Shown here piece after piece: positions 16,616-24,908 of a DNA stretch of 36,419 nt (position 1 is its first letter; every line of letters begins with the position of its first letter). This DNA comes from an uncultured Brevundimonas sp. (GTDB lineage Bacteria; Pseudomonadota; Alphaproteobacteria; Caulobacterales; Caulobacteraceae): contig NZ_CAMZFB010000029.1 in assembly GCF_947305955.1 (NCBI RefSeq), forward strand, positions 1 through 36,419, in the 5' to 3' direction. Below the pieces are notes generated by a model. That model saw only the letters and a program-made list of their open reading frames with translations, ran no database searches and had not been told where the DNA came from. A program made the position numbers and the translations under genes.

Positions 16616-17119
16616 TTAGGCGTTACCTACGGTTTCAAACAGACAGGCGTCGATGGCTTCCTGCGGCTTCTTGGAGCCACGGCACATGAAGTCGAACGCG
16701 GGATAATAACGGTCAGCAGCCTCGACAGCAGCGTCGATCATGGATGCCGCCTGCGCCAGCGTCGGGCGCTCGCCGTGCGGCAGGGCCAGAGCGTGGCGGA
16801 AAACGATCTCGCCCTCGTCCGGCCAGATCTCGAAATGGCCCAGCCAGGTGCGCTGGTTGATCATGGAAGCCAGTTCATAGGCGGATGCGCGGCGGCTCTT
16901 GGCCACGCGCAGGTCCAGCGCCAGACACAGTTGCAGGCAGTCCCCCTCGGGGCGCCATGCAAACCACAGCTCATAGTCTTTCCAGCTACCCGCAAGGGCA
17001 AAGGCCAGGTCGCCTTCATCCGTGCGGTCGAACGGCAGGTTCTCCGCGACGAGAACGTGTTCGACCACGTCCAGCGGATCAAAAGGCAGTTCGACCTCGT
17101 CGGGTCTCGCGGCGTCCAT
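16616..17119 (-). CDS. YbjN domain-containing protein
   Basis: A 167-residue soluble protein. It has PLDVVEHVLVAENLPFDRTDEGDLAFALAG near the N terminus, then the alternating WFAWRPEGDCLQLCLALDLRV and GHFEIWPDEGEIVFRHALALP strands. These match the YbjN/type III secretion chaperone-like fold (formerly DUF1790) widespread next to proC in alphaproteobacteria. Its role is unknown; a chaperone-like or stress function has been suggested for E. coli YbjN. It precedes proC with a one-base gap. Four GANTC sites lie in the 100 bp upstream of its start. Confidence 0.85.
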   Translation of the reverse strand: MDAARPDEVELPFDPLDVVEHVLVAENLPFDRTDEGDLAFALAGSWKDYELWFAWRPEGDCLQLCLALDLRVAKSRRASAYELASMINQRTWLGHFEIWPDEGEIVFRHALALPHGERPTLAQAASMIDAAVEAADRYYPAFDFMCRGSKKPQEAIDACLFETVGNA

Positions 17120-17147
17120 CAGGGCTTCAACTTCTCAAAACTGTGGC

Positions 17148-17218
17148 GACTCATCTGTCGCCTAAGGAACGGTAGGCGTGTTCGGAGATTCGGCTCAACG
17201 GGCCGAATCTTACGATTC
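17148..17218. promoter_or_regulatory. Cluster of four GANTC methylation sites upstream of YbjN-proC
   Basis: GACTC at 17148-17152, GATTC at 17187-17191, GAATC at 17205-17209 and GATTC at 17214-17218. GANTC is the target of CcrM, encoded in this same window. The two middle sites are the arms of a hairpin (17186-17194 / 17202-17210), so they are not independent of each other. The last site is inside the 3' end of ubiK. Regulation by methylation is possible but not demonstrated. Confidence 0.45.
17186..17210 (-). terminator. Inverted repeat at the end of ubiK
   Basis: Nine-base stem AGATTCGGC / GCCGAATCT (17186-17194 / 17202-17210) with a seven-base loop, directly at the ubiK stop. No T-run follows on the minus strand, so it may be a weak terminator, an mRNA 3'-end stabiliser or an attenuating element before the YbjN gene. 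Confidence 0.45.
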
Positions 17219-17452
17219 TGTGGAGGGGTTGCTGTTCTCGCCCTTCAGAGCCGCAATCTCGGCCCGCAGTGCAGCGATTTCAGCCTTCAGAACGTCGAAC
17301 TCGTCACGACGCACCAGATCCAGTTCAGCCACCAGACGGTCAGCCTGTGCGCGCCAAGCGGTCTTGGCCTCTTCCCCTGCTGCCTGGGCCAGGCCCATGG
17401 CGCCAGTCGTCATCTTGGCGATTTCGTCGAGAATTGGATTGCGGGTCTGCAT
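17210..17452 (-). CDS. ubiK: UbiK-like accessory factor (BMFP domain)
   Basis: An 80-residue protein starting MQTRNPILDEIAKMTTGAMG with a C-terminal coiled coil (EFDVLKAEIAALRAEIAALKGE). This is the BMFP/UbiK (YqiC) family, a membrane-associated accessory factor for ubiquinone biosynthesis in proteobacteria. The start at 17452 is chosen because this is where family proteins begin; an in-frame ATG at 17494 adds a basic leader with no similarity. It is divergent from lgt. The TTAAC elements in the shared ~270-bp upstream region do not form a full CtrA site. Confidence 0.85.
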   Translation of the reverse strand: MQTRNPILDEIAKMTTGAMGLAQAAGEEAKTAWRAQADRLVAELDLVRRDEFDVLKAEIAALRAEIAALKGENSNPSTES

Positions 17453-17722
17453 CAGACGCCTCCCATCCGGTCGGGTTAACAAAAGCTCACGCAAAATGGT
17501 GAACGAAACCTTTCAATCAGGTGCTTCGCCGTTTTGTTCAAGGGCATTGCCAAATTTCGAGGTTTTCCGACGCATTTATCCGTTAACCCTCAGGATTCGC
17601 GGACATAGCGGCAGGGAATTGCTGTCCTTGTCCCTGCCCTGATCTTGCCACCGCTTGGGTGGGGACGGACGTCATCTGACTTGCTATACCTGCACGATCA
17701 GATCGCGCAGGAGTCCCTCCCC

Positions 17723-18592
17723 TTGACCTTCCCAGAATTTGATCCGGTCCTGATCCATCTCGGCCCGCTGCCCATCCGCTGGTACGCACTGGCCTATATC
17801 GCCGGCATCGTTCTGGGGTGGATGTATGCCGCCCGTCTGGTGAAGACGCCGCGCCTGTGGGCCGGTGGCAAGCCGCCGGTGACGGGCCCGCAGTTGGACG
17901 ATCTGGTGTTCTGGATCGTACTGGGCATCATTCTGGGCGGTCGCTTTGGTTATGCCGCCTTCTATAACCCGTCGCTGTATGGCCAGATATTCACCGGAAG
18001 CTCTCTGGGCGAACGGCTGGAAATCCTCCAGATGTGGACCGGCGGCATGAGCTTCCACGGCGGCTTCCTCGGCGTCGTGGTCGCCTGCAGCCTCTATGCG
18101 TGGCGCAAGAAGATTGCCCCGCTCAGCCTTGGCGACCTGATCGCGCCGGTCGTGCCGATCGGCCTGTTCTTTGGCCGTATCGCCAACTTCATCAATGGTG
18201 AGCTTTGGGGCCGCGAAACGACCGTTCCGTGGGCCATCCGCTTTTGTAACCAGAAGATTCTGGACACCTATGGCCACTGCCCCGCAGGCGATGCGCCGCG
18301 TCACCCCAGCCAGCTTTACGAGGCCGGTCTGGAAGGTCTGGTGCTGTTCCTCATCATGTCGCTGGCCATCTGGAAATGGGATGCCTTCAAGCGTCCGGGT
18401 CTGGTCACGGGTATCTTCCTGACCGGATATGGCGTGGCCCGCGCGTCGCTGGAAAATGTGCGCCAGCCCGACGCCCACCTGTCGGACCTGCCGTTCGGCC
18501 TGACCATGGGCATGATGCTGTCGACGCCGATGATCATCGTCGGCATCGTCCTGATTGTCCGTGCCCTCAAGCGTCCGGCGCTCGAGGCCTAA
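17723..18592 (+). CDS. lgt: Prolipoprotein diacylglyceryl transferase
   Basis: A 289-residue polytopic inner-membrane enzyme that transfers diacylglycerol from phosphatidylglycerol to the lipobox cysteine of prolipoproteins. The signature GRIANFINGELWGR (about residues 151-164) is present, as is MSFHGGFLG with the essential-type His112, plus HPSQLYEAGLEG and several hydrophobic helices. The start TTG at 17723 is chosen: AGGAG lies nine bases upstream and the protein then begins MTFPEFDPVL like other Lgt proteins, whereas the frame can be extended to a TTG at 17645 with no family similarity. It leads a three-gene unit with the methyltransferase and pgeF. The window encodes at least four candidate lipoproteins that would be its substrates. 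Confidence 0.95.
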   Translation: MTFPEFDPVLIHLGPLPIRWYALAYIAGIVLGWMYAARLVKTPRLWAGGKPPVTGPQLDDLVFWIVLGIILGGRFGYAAFYNPSLYGQIFTGSSLGERLEILQMWTGGMSFHGGFLGVVVACSLYAWRKKIAPLSLGDLIAPVVPIGLFFGRIANFINGELWGRETTVPWAIRFCNQKILDTYGHCPAGDAPRHPSQLYEAGLEGLVLFLIMSLAIWKWDAFKRPGLVTGIFLTGYGVARASLENVRQPDAHLSDLPFGLTMGMMLSTPMIIVGIVLIVRALKRPALEA

Positions 18593-18596
18593 GACG

Positions 18597-19703
18597 GTGC
18601 CCTACGCCTCCCCCGCCGACGGCACGTCGCAAAGCCTGAAGGACCGTCTGGTCCGCGAGATCATCCTGACCGGCCCCATGACGGTGGCCGACTATGTCAC
18701 CCGCTGCCTGCACGACCCCAAGGGCGGCTACTATGCCACCCGTCCGGCGCTGGGCGAGCGGGGTGACTTCATCACCGCCCCCATGGTCAGCCAGATGTTC
18801 GGCGAGCTGATCGGCCTGTGGGCGGTCGAGACTTGGCAACGGCTGGGCGCGCCGGAAAAGGTGCGCTTTGTCGAGGTCGGCCCCGGTGACGGCACGCTGA
18901 TGAGCGATGCCCTTCGCGCTGCCCGCCTGTCGCCCGCCTTCCTTGAAGCCGCCGAGCTGATCCTGATCGAGCCGAGCCAGCCGCTGCGTCAGGAACAGGC
19001 CCGCCGTCTGGCCGATGCCGACCTCGAACCGCGCTGGGTCAAATCTCTGGCGCAGATCGAAACCGACGCGCCGGTGATCCTGGTGGCCAACGAGGTGCTG
19101 GACTGCCTGCCGGCCCGCCAGTTCATCAAAACCGAAGGTGGCTGGGCCGAGCGCCGCATCGGCGTGGACGACGCCAACAACCTGATCTTTGGCCTGACCG
19201 CCATCAGCGAGGGCTTCGAGACGCCCGAGCTTGAGATCGAGGTCGGTCAGGTTCTGGAAATCTCGGAACAACAGGCCGCCTTCGGGCGCGACCTTGCGGC
19301 GTTAGTCGCAGCCACGTCGGGTGCGGCCCTGCTGATCGACTATGGCCGCGCCAAGACGGAGGCCGGAGACACCCTCCAAGCTCTCAAACGTCACCAGAAG
19401 GTCGGCGTTCTGGACGAGCCGGGCGAAGCGGACCTGACCCAATGGGCCGACTTCCCGCTGGTGCTGGAAGCCGCCGTCCGCAGCGGTGCCGACGTGACCG
19501 GATGCATCGGTCAGGGCCTGTTCCTCGCCCGTCTGGGTATTGTCGAGCGGGCCAAGGCTCTGGCCGCCGCCCGCCCCGAGGCCGAGGACGTGATCCTGCG
19601 CCAGTTCCACCGCCTGACCGCCCATGACCAGATGGGCGAACTGTTCAAGGTGGCGGCGATCTTCTCGCCGCGCTCGCTGACCGTACCGGGGTTTGAAGCA
19701 TGA
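18597..19703 (+). CDS. MidA/NDUFAF7-type SAM-dependent methyltransferase
   Basis: A 368-residue class I methyltransferase (former DUF185). It has PMTVADYVTRCLHDPKGGYY near the N terminus, GDFITAPMVSQMFGELIG, SAM motif I as FVEVGPGDGTLM (~91-102), and the family motif ANEVLDCLPARQF. Later segments include LIDYGRAKTEAGDTLQAL and a C-terminal LTAHDQMGELFKVAAI. The eukaryotic homologue NDUFAF7 methylates a complex I subunit arginine during assembly; the bacterial target is not established. The start is probably GTG at 18597, four bases after the lgt stop; a TTG at 18555 would overlap lgt. Its stop overlaps the pgeF start (ATGA). Confidence 0.88.
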   Translation: MPYASPADGTSQSLKDRLVREIILTGPMTVADYVTRCLHDPKGGYYATRPALGERGDFITAPMVSQMFGELIGLWAVETWQRLGAPEKVRFVEVGPGDGTLMSDALRAARLSPAFLEAAELILIEPSQPLRQEQARRLADADLEPRWVKSLAQIETDAPVILVANEVLDCLPARQFIKTEGGWAERRIGVDDANNLIFGLTAISEGFETPELEIEVGQVLEISEQQAAFGRDLAALVAATSGAALLIDYGRAKTEAGDTLQALKRHQKVGVLDEPGEADLTQWADFPLVLEAAVRSGADVTGCIGQGLFLARLGIVERAKALAAARPEAEDVILRQFHRLTAHDQMGELFKVAAIFSPRSLTVPGFEA

Positions 19704-20467
19704 CGCCCATCACCCACCCCCTTCTCGACCTTGCCGGTATCAAGCACGGCTTCTTTACCCGCGAGGGCGGCGTGTCAGAGGGCATCTATACGGGCCTGAA
19801 CTGTGGCGTAGGCTCCAAGGACGATCCGGCCCGCGTGGCCGAGAATCGCCGCCTCGTGGCCCAATGGTTCGGTGGCGACAGCGACGACCTGTGTGGCTGC
19901 TACCAGATCCATTCCGCTGACGCCGTAGTGGCCGAGGGCGGCTGGAAAGGCGAACGCCCCGAGGGGGATGCTGTCGTCACCCGCGCACCCACCACCATTG
20001 CCACCGTTCTGACCGCCGACTGCGCCCCGATCCTGTTTGCCGATCCCGACGCCCGCGTCGTAGCCACGGCCCATGCGGGGTGGAAAGGCGCGCTGGGCGG
20101 CATCATCGCTGCGACGGTGGATCAGATGGTCGAACTGGGAGCCGCGCGCGACAACATCCGCGCCGTGGTCGGCCCGTGCATCTCGCAGGCCTCCTATGAG
20201 GTCGGGGCCGACTATGAGGCGCGCTTTGCCGCAGAAGCACCCGGCAGCGAGCGTTTCTTCATCGCCGGTTCCAGCGATGACAAGCGCCAGTTCGACCTGC
20301 CCGGCTTTGTCCTGTGGCGGCTGGAGCAAGCAGGCGTGACGCAGGCGGCGTGGACGGGCGACGACACCCGCACCGACGAGGCCCGCTTCTATTCAAACCG
20401 CCGCGCCTATCTGAACGGCGAGCCGGACTTCGGCCGGCTGATCGGGGCCATCGCCCTGAGTGAATAA
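19700..20467 (+). CDS. pgeF: Peptidoglycan editing factor PgeF (laccase-domain, DUF152)
   Basis: A 255-residue protein of the YfiH/PgeF family, a purine-nucleoside/peptidoglycan-precursor-editing metalloenzyme fold. Putative metal ligands are His71 (YQIHSADAV), Cys108 (LTADCAPILF) and His125 (TAHAGWKGALGG), which line up with those described for E. coli YfiH. GPCISQASYEVG and the C-terminal RFYSNRR are also conserved. The ATG overlaps the stop of the methyltransferase gene (ATGA), so translation is coupled. A strong terminator follows. Confidence 0.93.
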   Translation: MTPITHPLLDLAGIKHGFFTREGGVSEGIYTGLNCGVGSKDDPARVAENRRLVAQWFGGDSDDLCGCYQIHSADAVVAEGGWKGERPEGDAVVTRAPTTIATVLTADCAPILFADPDARVVATAHAGWKGALGGIIAATVDQMVELGAARDNIRAVVGPCISQASYEVGADYEARFAAEAPGSERFFIAGSSDDKRQFDLPGFVLWRLEQAGVTQAAWTGDDTRTDEARFYSNRRAYLNGEPDFGRLIGAIALSE

Positions 20468-20469
20468 AG

Positions 20470-20505
20470 AAAAGGCCCGCTGCGATCACAGCGGGCCTTT
20501 TGCTT
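20470..20505. terminator. Bidirectional terminator between pgeF and lpxC
   Basis: Perfect 13-bp inverted repeat AAAAGGCCCGCTG / CAGCGGGCCTTTT (20470-20482 / 20489-20501) with a six-base loop. Runs of T follow on both strands (TTTTGCTTG plus; TTTTCTTTATT minus). It separates convergent pgeF and lpxC. Confidence 0.9.
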
Positions 20506-20524
20506 GATGTCTTAAGCGGGCGGA

Positions 20525-21424
20525 TCAGCCCGCCATGGCCAAAGCCGGAACGCGGGTGGTGAAACGCCACGCCTTGGGGTTGGCCAGCAGAGCGCGGACC
20601 AGCTTGTTGTTCAGCTGGTGACCGGCCTTATAGCCTTCGTAGCGGGCCATCAGCGGCGCACCCAGTACATACAGGTCACCAATGGCGTCCAGCGCCTTGT
20701 GACGCACGAACTCGCGTTCCATGCGCAGGCCGCCCGGATTCAGGATCTGGTCGCCGTCGATGACCACAGCGTTCTCCAGCGAACCGCCACGGGCGAGACC
20801 GGCCTGACGCAGGGCTTCAACCTCATGGGCGAAACCGAAGGTGCGGGCCGACATGATTTCCGAACGGTAGGTGGTTTCGTCGACAACGAAATCGATCACC
20901 TGATTGCCGATCACCGGTGTCGGGAAGTCGATCTCGAAACGCATTTCGAAACGGTCGCACGGCAGAAGCGAGGCTTTCTTGTCGCCCTCTTCGACGTGGA
21001 TCGGTTCCAGCACCTCGATGTAGTGGCGCGGCTGCTCCTGACGGCGGAAACCCGCACGGTCCAGCAATTGCACGAACTGCTCGGCCGAACCGTCGAGGAT
21101 CGGCAGCTCGGGGCCGTCCACTTCAACGGTGGCGTTAGAGATACCCAGCGCGCACATGGCCGACATCAGGTGCTCGATCGTCGAGACACGTACGTCATCG
21201 GCATTGGCGATCATGGTGTTCAGGCGCGCGTCGATGACAGCCTCGCCCGAGACCGGAATACGGTTGTCGCGGTCCTTGATGTCCGTACGCACGAACACAA
21301 TGCCCTGATCGGCGGCAGCCGGACGTACGGTCAAGCGCACACGACGTCCGCTGTGGACGCCTACACCCGCGCAGATGGCAGGGGCAGTGATCGTATGTTC
21401 AAAGGGGTCGTTGAAGACCGTCAC
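20525..21424 (-). CDS. lpxC: UDP-3-O-acyl-N-acetylglucosamine deacetylase
   Basis: A 299-residue zinc amidase for the committed step of lipid A synthesis. Zinc ligands are His85 (TIEHLMSAM), His242 and Asp246 (HKALDAIGD), and the general acid/base region includes Glu84 and His269 (AGHQLNN). The two LpxC halves are present (residues 1-125 and 130-299). No ATG fits: the start is assigned as GTG at 21424 (VTVFNDPFEHTI), with AAGAG seven bases upstream. The open frame runs back to 21976 inside ftsZ but that extension is not LpxC-like. It follows ftsZ after a terminator and is therefore likely to have its own promoter in the 190-bp gap. This start differs from an ATG, so expression could be tuned at initiation. 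Confidence 0.95.
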   Translation of the reverse strand: MTVFNDPFEHTITAPAICAGVGVHSGRRVRLTVRPAAADQGIVFVRTDIKDRDNRIPVSGEAVIDARLNTMIANADDVRVSTIEHLMSAMCALGISNATVEVDGPELPILDGSAEQFVQLLDRAGFRRQEQPRHYIEVLEPIHVEEGDKKASLLPCDRFEMRFEIDFPTPVIGNQVIDFVVDETTYRSEIMSARTFGFAHEVEALRQAGLARGGSLENAVVIDGDQILNPGGLRMEREFVRHKALDAIGDLYVLGAPLMARYEGYKAGHQLNNKLVRALLANPKAWRFTTRVPALAMAG

Positions 21425-21513
21425 GCTTGAACTCTTCAATACGCGCTGCAAAACGGACAGCGCCGGAAGGTGGCATTTAACCAAACGTTCGCGCACGCGA
21501 AATGAAAGTCGGG

Positions 21514-21530
21514 TTTCGAATTGTTTCGAA
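21514..21530. repeat. Tandem TTTCGAA repeat in lpxC leader region
   Basis: TTTCGAA at 21514-21520 and again at 21524-21530, a ten-base period that places both copies on the same DNA face. Each contains the palindrome TTCGAA. It lies about 90 bp before the lpxC start and may be an operator. No family of regulators can be named from this. Confidence 0.4.
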
Positions 21531-21562
21531 ATCACGACAGTTTCCGTAACACCGCCGCACAG

Positions 21563-21593
21563 CAAAAAGCCCCGCAGCGAGGCTACGGGGCTT
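21563..21593 (-). terminator. Rho-independent terminator of ftsZ
   Basis: Stem AAGCCCCG / CGGGGCTT (21567-21574 / 21586-21593) with an 11-base loop. The T-run TTTTT follows on the minus strand (21568-21564). It lies just past the ftsZ stop at 21618 and separates ftsZ from lpxC. Confidence 0.85.
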
Positions 21594-21617
21594 GATGGGA
21601 TTAATCGTAAATCCGGA

Positions 21618-23171
21618 TCAGTTGGCCAGACGGCGCAGGAACGACGGGATCTCCAGATCGTCCTCTTCGGCATAGCCACGTTGATCGTGGACCTGCTGCG
21701 GCTGGACCGACTGGGTCTGACGCAGTTGCTGGGTCGTACGGTTCGAGCCGGACGGCGGCGGCGGCGAATAGGTCGGCTGCTGCGGCGCGGCGCGACGACG
21801 GCCGAACAGCGACCAGCCGCTGCGACGGTGCGAGTCGTCGTAATATTCTTCACGCGGGGCTTCGGCTTCCGGCTCCGGCTTTTGACGGCGCGAGGTCGGT
21901 TCGCGGTCCATGTACAGGTCGCCCTGCTCCTGGCCCGAAGCGGTGTTGCGGTTGCGGCCTTGCTCGAACTCTTCAACCCACGGATCGACGATCGGGTCGA
22001 GGGTGCGCGGAGCGTCGTGGATCACCGGCTCCGGACGCACTTCCATGCGCGGCTCGGGCGCACGGACGGGTTCCGGCTGCGGTTGCGGTGCAGGCTGCTG
22101 GGCAACCGGCTCGATACGGACTTCTTCGCGCGGAGCGGCCGGAGCAGCCGGTTCCGGCTGGCGGCGGTTCAGGGTCGAGGCGACCGGCTCGATTTGCTGG
22201 ATCGAAGCTTCGTCCATGCCGGTGGCGACAACCGAGACGCGGATCTTGCCTTCCAGAGCCGGGTCGAAAGCGGCACCGAAGATGATGTTAGCGTCACCGT
22301 CGACTTCGGCAGCGATAGCGTTCGCAGCTTCGTCGACTTCCAGCAGGGTCATGTCCATACCGCCGGTGATGTTGACCAGAACGGCCTTGGCACCGTGCAG
22401 GCTGGTTTCGTCCAGCAGCGGGTTGGCGATAGCGTTCTGGGCAGCCAGCAGGGCGCGGTCTTCGCCCGAAGCCTCGCCAGTGCCCATCATGGCCTTGCCC
22501 ATTTCCGACATCACGGCGCGGACGTCGGCAAAGTCGAGGTTGATCAGACCCGGCAGGATCATCAGGTCGGTGATCGAGCGAACGCCCGAGTGCAGCACCT
22601 GGTCGGCCATCTGGAAGGCGTCCGAGAAGGTGGTGCGTTCGTTGGCGACGCGGAACAGGTTCTGGTTCGGAATGACGATCAGGGTGTCGACGTAGCGCTG
22701 CAGCTCGGCGATGCCGGCTTCGGCCAGACGCATACGGTGACGGCCTTCGAAGGTGAAAGGCTTGGTCACAACACCCACGGTCAGGATGCCGCGGTCACGG
22801 GCGCACTTGGCGATAACCGGAGCTGCACCCGTACCGGTGCCACCGCCCATACCGGCGGTGATGAAAACCATGTGCGCGCCTTCGAGGTGCGCGTGAATCT
22901 CGTCAGCCGATTCCTCGGCCGCATTCATACCGACTTCGGGATGGGCACCGGCACCCAGACCTTGGGTAATGGTGTCGCCCAGTTGAATGCGACGGTCGGT
23001 CTTGGCGAAGCTCAGATGCTGGGCATCCGTGTTGGCACAAACGAACTCGACGCCCTCAAGGCCCGAGTCGATCATGTTGTTAACGGCATTACCGCCTGCA
23101 CCACCGACGCCAAACACGACGATCCGGGGCTTCAGTTCAGTGGCTTGTGGCTTCACCAGCGAGAGAGACAT
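21618..23171 (-). CDS. ftsZ: Cell division GTPase FtsZ
   Basis: A 517-residue tubulin homologue that forms the Z ring. The GTPase core (about residues 14-315) has [16 protein letters not shown], the tubulin signature [10 protein letters not shown] and the T7 synergy loop [21 protein letters not shown] ~185-residue disordered linker rich in Pro, Glu, Gln and Arg follows (about 325-500), then the conserved C-terminal peptide [13 protein letters not shown] that binds FtsA and other partners. A long linker is typical of Caulobacterales and rhizobia. The gene follows ftsA after a 383-bp intergenic region with GANTC and TTAACC elements, so it probably has its own cell-cycle promoter. Confidence 0.98.
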   Translation of the reverse strand: MSLSLVKPQATELKPRIVVFGVGGAGGNAVNNMIDSGLEGVEFVCANTDAQHLSFAKTDRRIQLGDTITQGLGAGAHPEVGMNAAEESADEIHAHLEGAHMVFITAGMGGGTGTGAAPVIAKCARDRGILTVGVVTKPFTFEGRHRMRLAEAGIAELQRYVDTLIVIPNQNLFRVANERTTFSDAFQMADQVLHSGVRSITDLMILPGLINLDFADVRAVMSEMGKAMMGTGEASGEDRALLAAQNAIANPLLDETSLHGAKAVLVNITGGMDMTLLEVDEAANAIAAEVDGDANIIFGAAFDPALEGKIRVSVVATGMDEASIQQIEPVASTLNRRQPEPAAPAAPREEVRIEPVAQQPAPQPQPEPVRAPEPRMEVRPEPVIHDAPRTLDPIVDPWVEEFEQGRNRNTASGQEQGDLYMDREPTSRRQKPEPEAEAPREEYYDDSHRRSGWSLFGRRRAAPQQPTYSPPPPSGSNRTTQQLRQTQSVQPQQVHDQRGYAEEDDLEIPSFLRRLAN

Positions 23172-23554
23172 TGTGTTTCGACCTTCCGACCCTGCCCATT
23201 CATCCCAATCGACCCCCGCCGAATCGCATTGGTTATGAGCGGGTTAATAAAAGACCCGACAACGTTAACGGATCATTACCGGACTAATATGAGTCGGGCG
23301 CAGATGAAGCCTGCAAAACCAAGTTTTGTGGCTTCAGCGTGTATTTTTCCGCCGTTTCCCGTCGACTTCCTTAACCAAATGCCAATTCCCGCTCTCTTCA
23401 GAGGGTTAAATGGTTAACGATGACGGGCTTTGACGGCGCAAAAGTTTATACAGCGCACGCAGGCTAACCCTTTCGGACGAAAGGGCCAAGGATCGTAAAA
23501 TCGGGTGCGGGATGGTCAGGAGAGGTCGTGCGCCCTCCCCTTTCGCCGTAATCG
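23172..23554 (-). promoter_or_regulatory. ftsA-ftsZ intergenic control region
   Basis: 383 bp without a gene. On the side near ftsZ there are two GANTC sites, GAATC at 23221-23225 and GAGTC at 23291-23295. Further upstream there are TTAACCA at 23371-23377 (plus strand) and TTAACCAT at 23410-23417 (minus strand); the latter equals the CtrA half-motif described in Caulobacter. Near ftsA lies a perfect hairpin CCCTTTC / GAAAGGG (23468-23474 / 23479-23485) without a T-run. In Caulobacter, ftsZ transcription depends on CcrM methylation and GcrA and is repressed by CtrA; the elements here fit that scheme, but binding is inferred. Confidence 0.6.
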
Positions 23555-24883
23555 TCAGAAGTTCTCGCGCAGCCAGTTGGCGGCACGGTTGAACGGACCG
23601 CCCGAGTGGACGCGCGGGGCGTCGGCGGCGGTGACGTGGCGGCTCATCAGCTTGTGCACCGACACAGCCTCTCGCGGGCCATAGGCGGCGCGCAGCAGCA
23701 CACCTGCTGCCGAGCAAAAGGCCGGACCTGCCGCAGCCGCAGCAAGGTGGGGCGCGCGTTGCGGGCGGCCCAGACGGACGGACGGGTGGTCGAAGACCCG
23801 TTCGGCCAGTTCACGCACCCCGTTCAGCTGGCTGGCACCACCGGTCAGGACAATGCCCATGCCCGGATTGATGCGGACGCCAGCAGCCTTGAGACGGTCG
23901 CGGGTCAGTTCAAGCGTCTCTTCCACACGCGGGGCGATGATGGTTTTCAGCATGGCACGGGGCCACACCACCGGACCGGCGGACGGGTCTTCGCCACGCG
24001 GCGGAGCCTCGACCATCTCGCGGTCCTCGTTGTTGCTGGCCATGGCCGAGCCGTAGAGGGTCTTGAGACGCTCGGCACCGGCACGCGAGGTGGCCATGCC
24101 ACGGGCGATGTCAGCGGTGACGTGATCACCACCGACGCTGACGCTTTCGATGTGCAGCAGCGAGCGACCGCCCCACACAGCGGCAGAGGTCGTGCCTGCC
24201 CCCATGTCGATGCAGATCGAGCCCAGCTCCATCTCGTCCTCTTCCAGCGCCGCCAGCGACGTCACCAGCGGAGCCGAGGCCACGCCCTGAAGGTCAAGGT
24301 GGGCACGTTCCAGACAGTTGCCCAGCGCGCCAAAGGCGCTTTCGGCCATGGACACGACCAGCAGGTCGAGGCCCAGCGTATGGCCTTGCAGACCGCGCGG
24401 ATCGTGAACACCGCGCGCACCATCCACCGACCATGCCACCGGCAGGACGTGGATCGGGCGACGGTTCGGCAGGCTGATCTTGGACAGGGCCGCACCGATG
24501 GCTTTAGCCAGATCGTGGTCGGTGATCTGGTTGGCCCCCAGCGAGACGCTGGCCGAGACGCGGTGGCTGGCCATCTGGCCGATAGACGAGGTGACGACCA
24601 CGCCGTTGATCGTCAGGCCCGCAGCGCGCTCTGCACGCTCCACGGCGCGGACGATGGCGTCGGCGGCGTCTTCCATATTGACGATGATGCCGCCGCGCAC
24701 GCCCTTGGACTGGACGTGACCCGCGCCCGCAACGCGGATGGTGCTGTCGGCGCGACGGACGCCGTCCGGCTTCATGATGAAGCAGGCAACCTTGGACTGG
24801 CCGAGATCAAGCGCAGCCACAGCGGGCGTGCGCGTTGAAGCCCCCACCTGATCCGCCTTCTTGTCTCGCAACAGCCCAATCAT
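23555..24883 (-). CDS. ftsA: Cell division protein FtsA
   Basis: A 442-residue actin-like ATPase that anchors FtsZ to the membrane. Phosphate 1 region is VAALDLGQSKVACFI (~22-36), then the 1C domain typical of FtsA (VVTSSIGQMASHRVSASVSLG), the phosphate 2 region CIDMGAGTTSAAVW, and the adenosine region IVLTGGASQLNGV. The C terminus NRAANWLRENF forms the amphipathic membrane-targeting helix. Length is slightly above the usual ~420. It is directly downstream of ftsQ (25-bp gap) and upstream of ftsZ. Confidence 0.97.
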   Translation of the reverse strand: MIGLLRDKKADQVGASTRTPAVAALDLGQSKVACFIMKPDGVRRADSTIRVAGAGHVQSKGVRGGIIVNMEDAADAIVRAVERAERAAGLTINGVVVTSSIGQMASHRVSASVSLGANQITDHDLAKAIGAALSKISLPNRRPIHVLPVAWSVDGARGVHDPRGLQGHTLGLDLLVVSMAESAFGALGNCLERAHLDLQGVASAPLVTSLAALEEDEMELGSICIDMGAGTTSAAVWGGRSLLHIESVSVGGDHVTADIARGMATSRAGAERLKTLYGSAMASNNEDREMVEAPPRGEDPSAGPVVWPRAMLKTIIAPRVEETLELTRDRLKAAGVRINPGMGIVLTGGASQLNGVRELAERVFDHPSVRLGRPQRAPHLAAAAAGPAFCSAAGVLLRAAYGPREAVSVHKLMSRHVTAADAPRVHSGGPFNRAANWLRENF

Positions 24884-24908
24884 CTCAGTGTCTTCCCGTG
24901 ATTTCAGT

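Noticed and set aside
17453..17722. TTAAC elements in the lgt-ubiK divergent region as CtrA sites
   Set aside because: The elements are not paired at the required spacing, and AT-rich TTAAC occurs by chance in intergenic DNA.
20525..21976. Open frame of 483 codons containing lpxC
   Set aside because: The N-terminal ~184 residues lie across the intergenic gap and inside ftsZ in another frame and have no LpxC similarity; the gene is taken to start at 21424.
21375..23417. Long plus-strand open frame of 680 codons opposite ftsZ
   Set aside because: It is a GC-rich antisense shadow of ftsZ with Arg/Gly/Ala/Asp-rich sequence and no recognisable domain.
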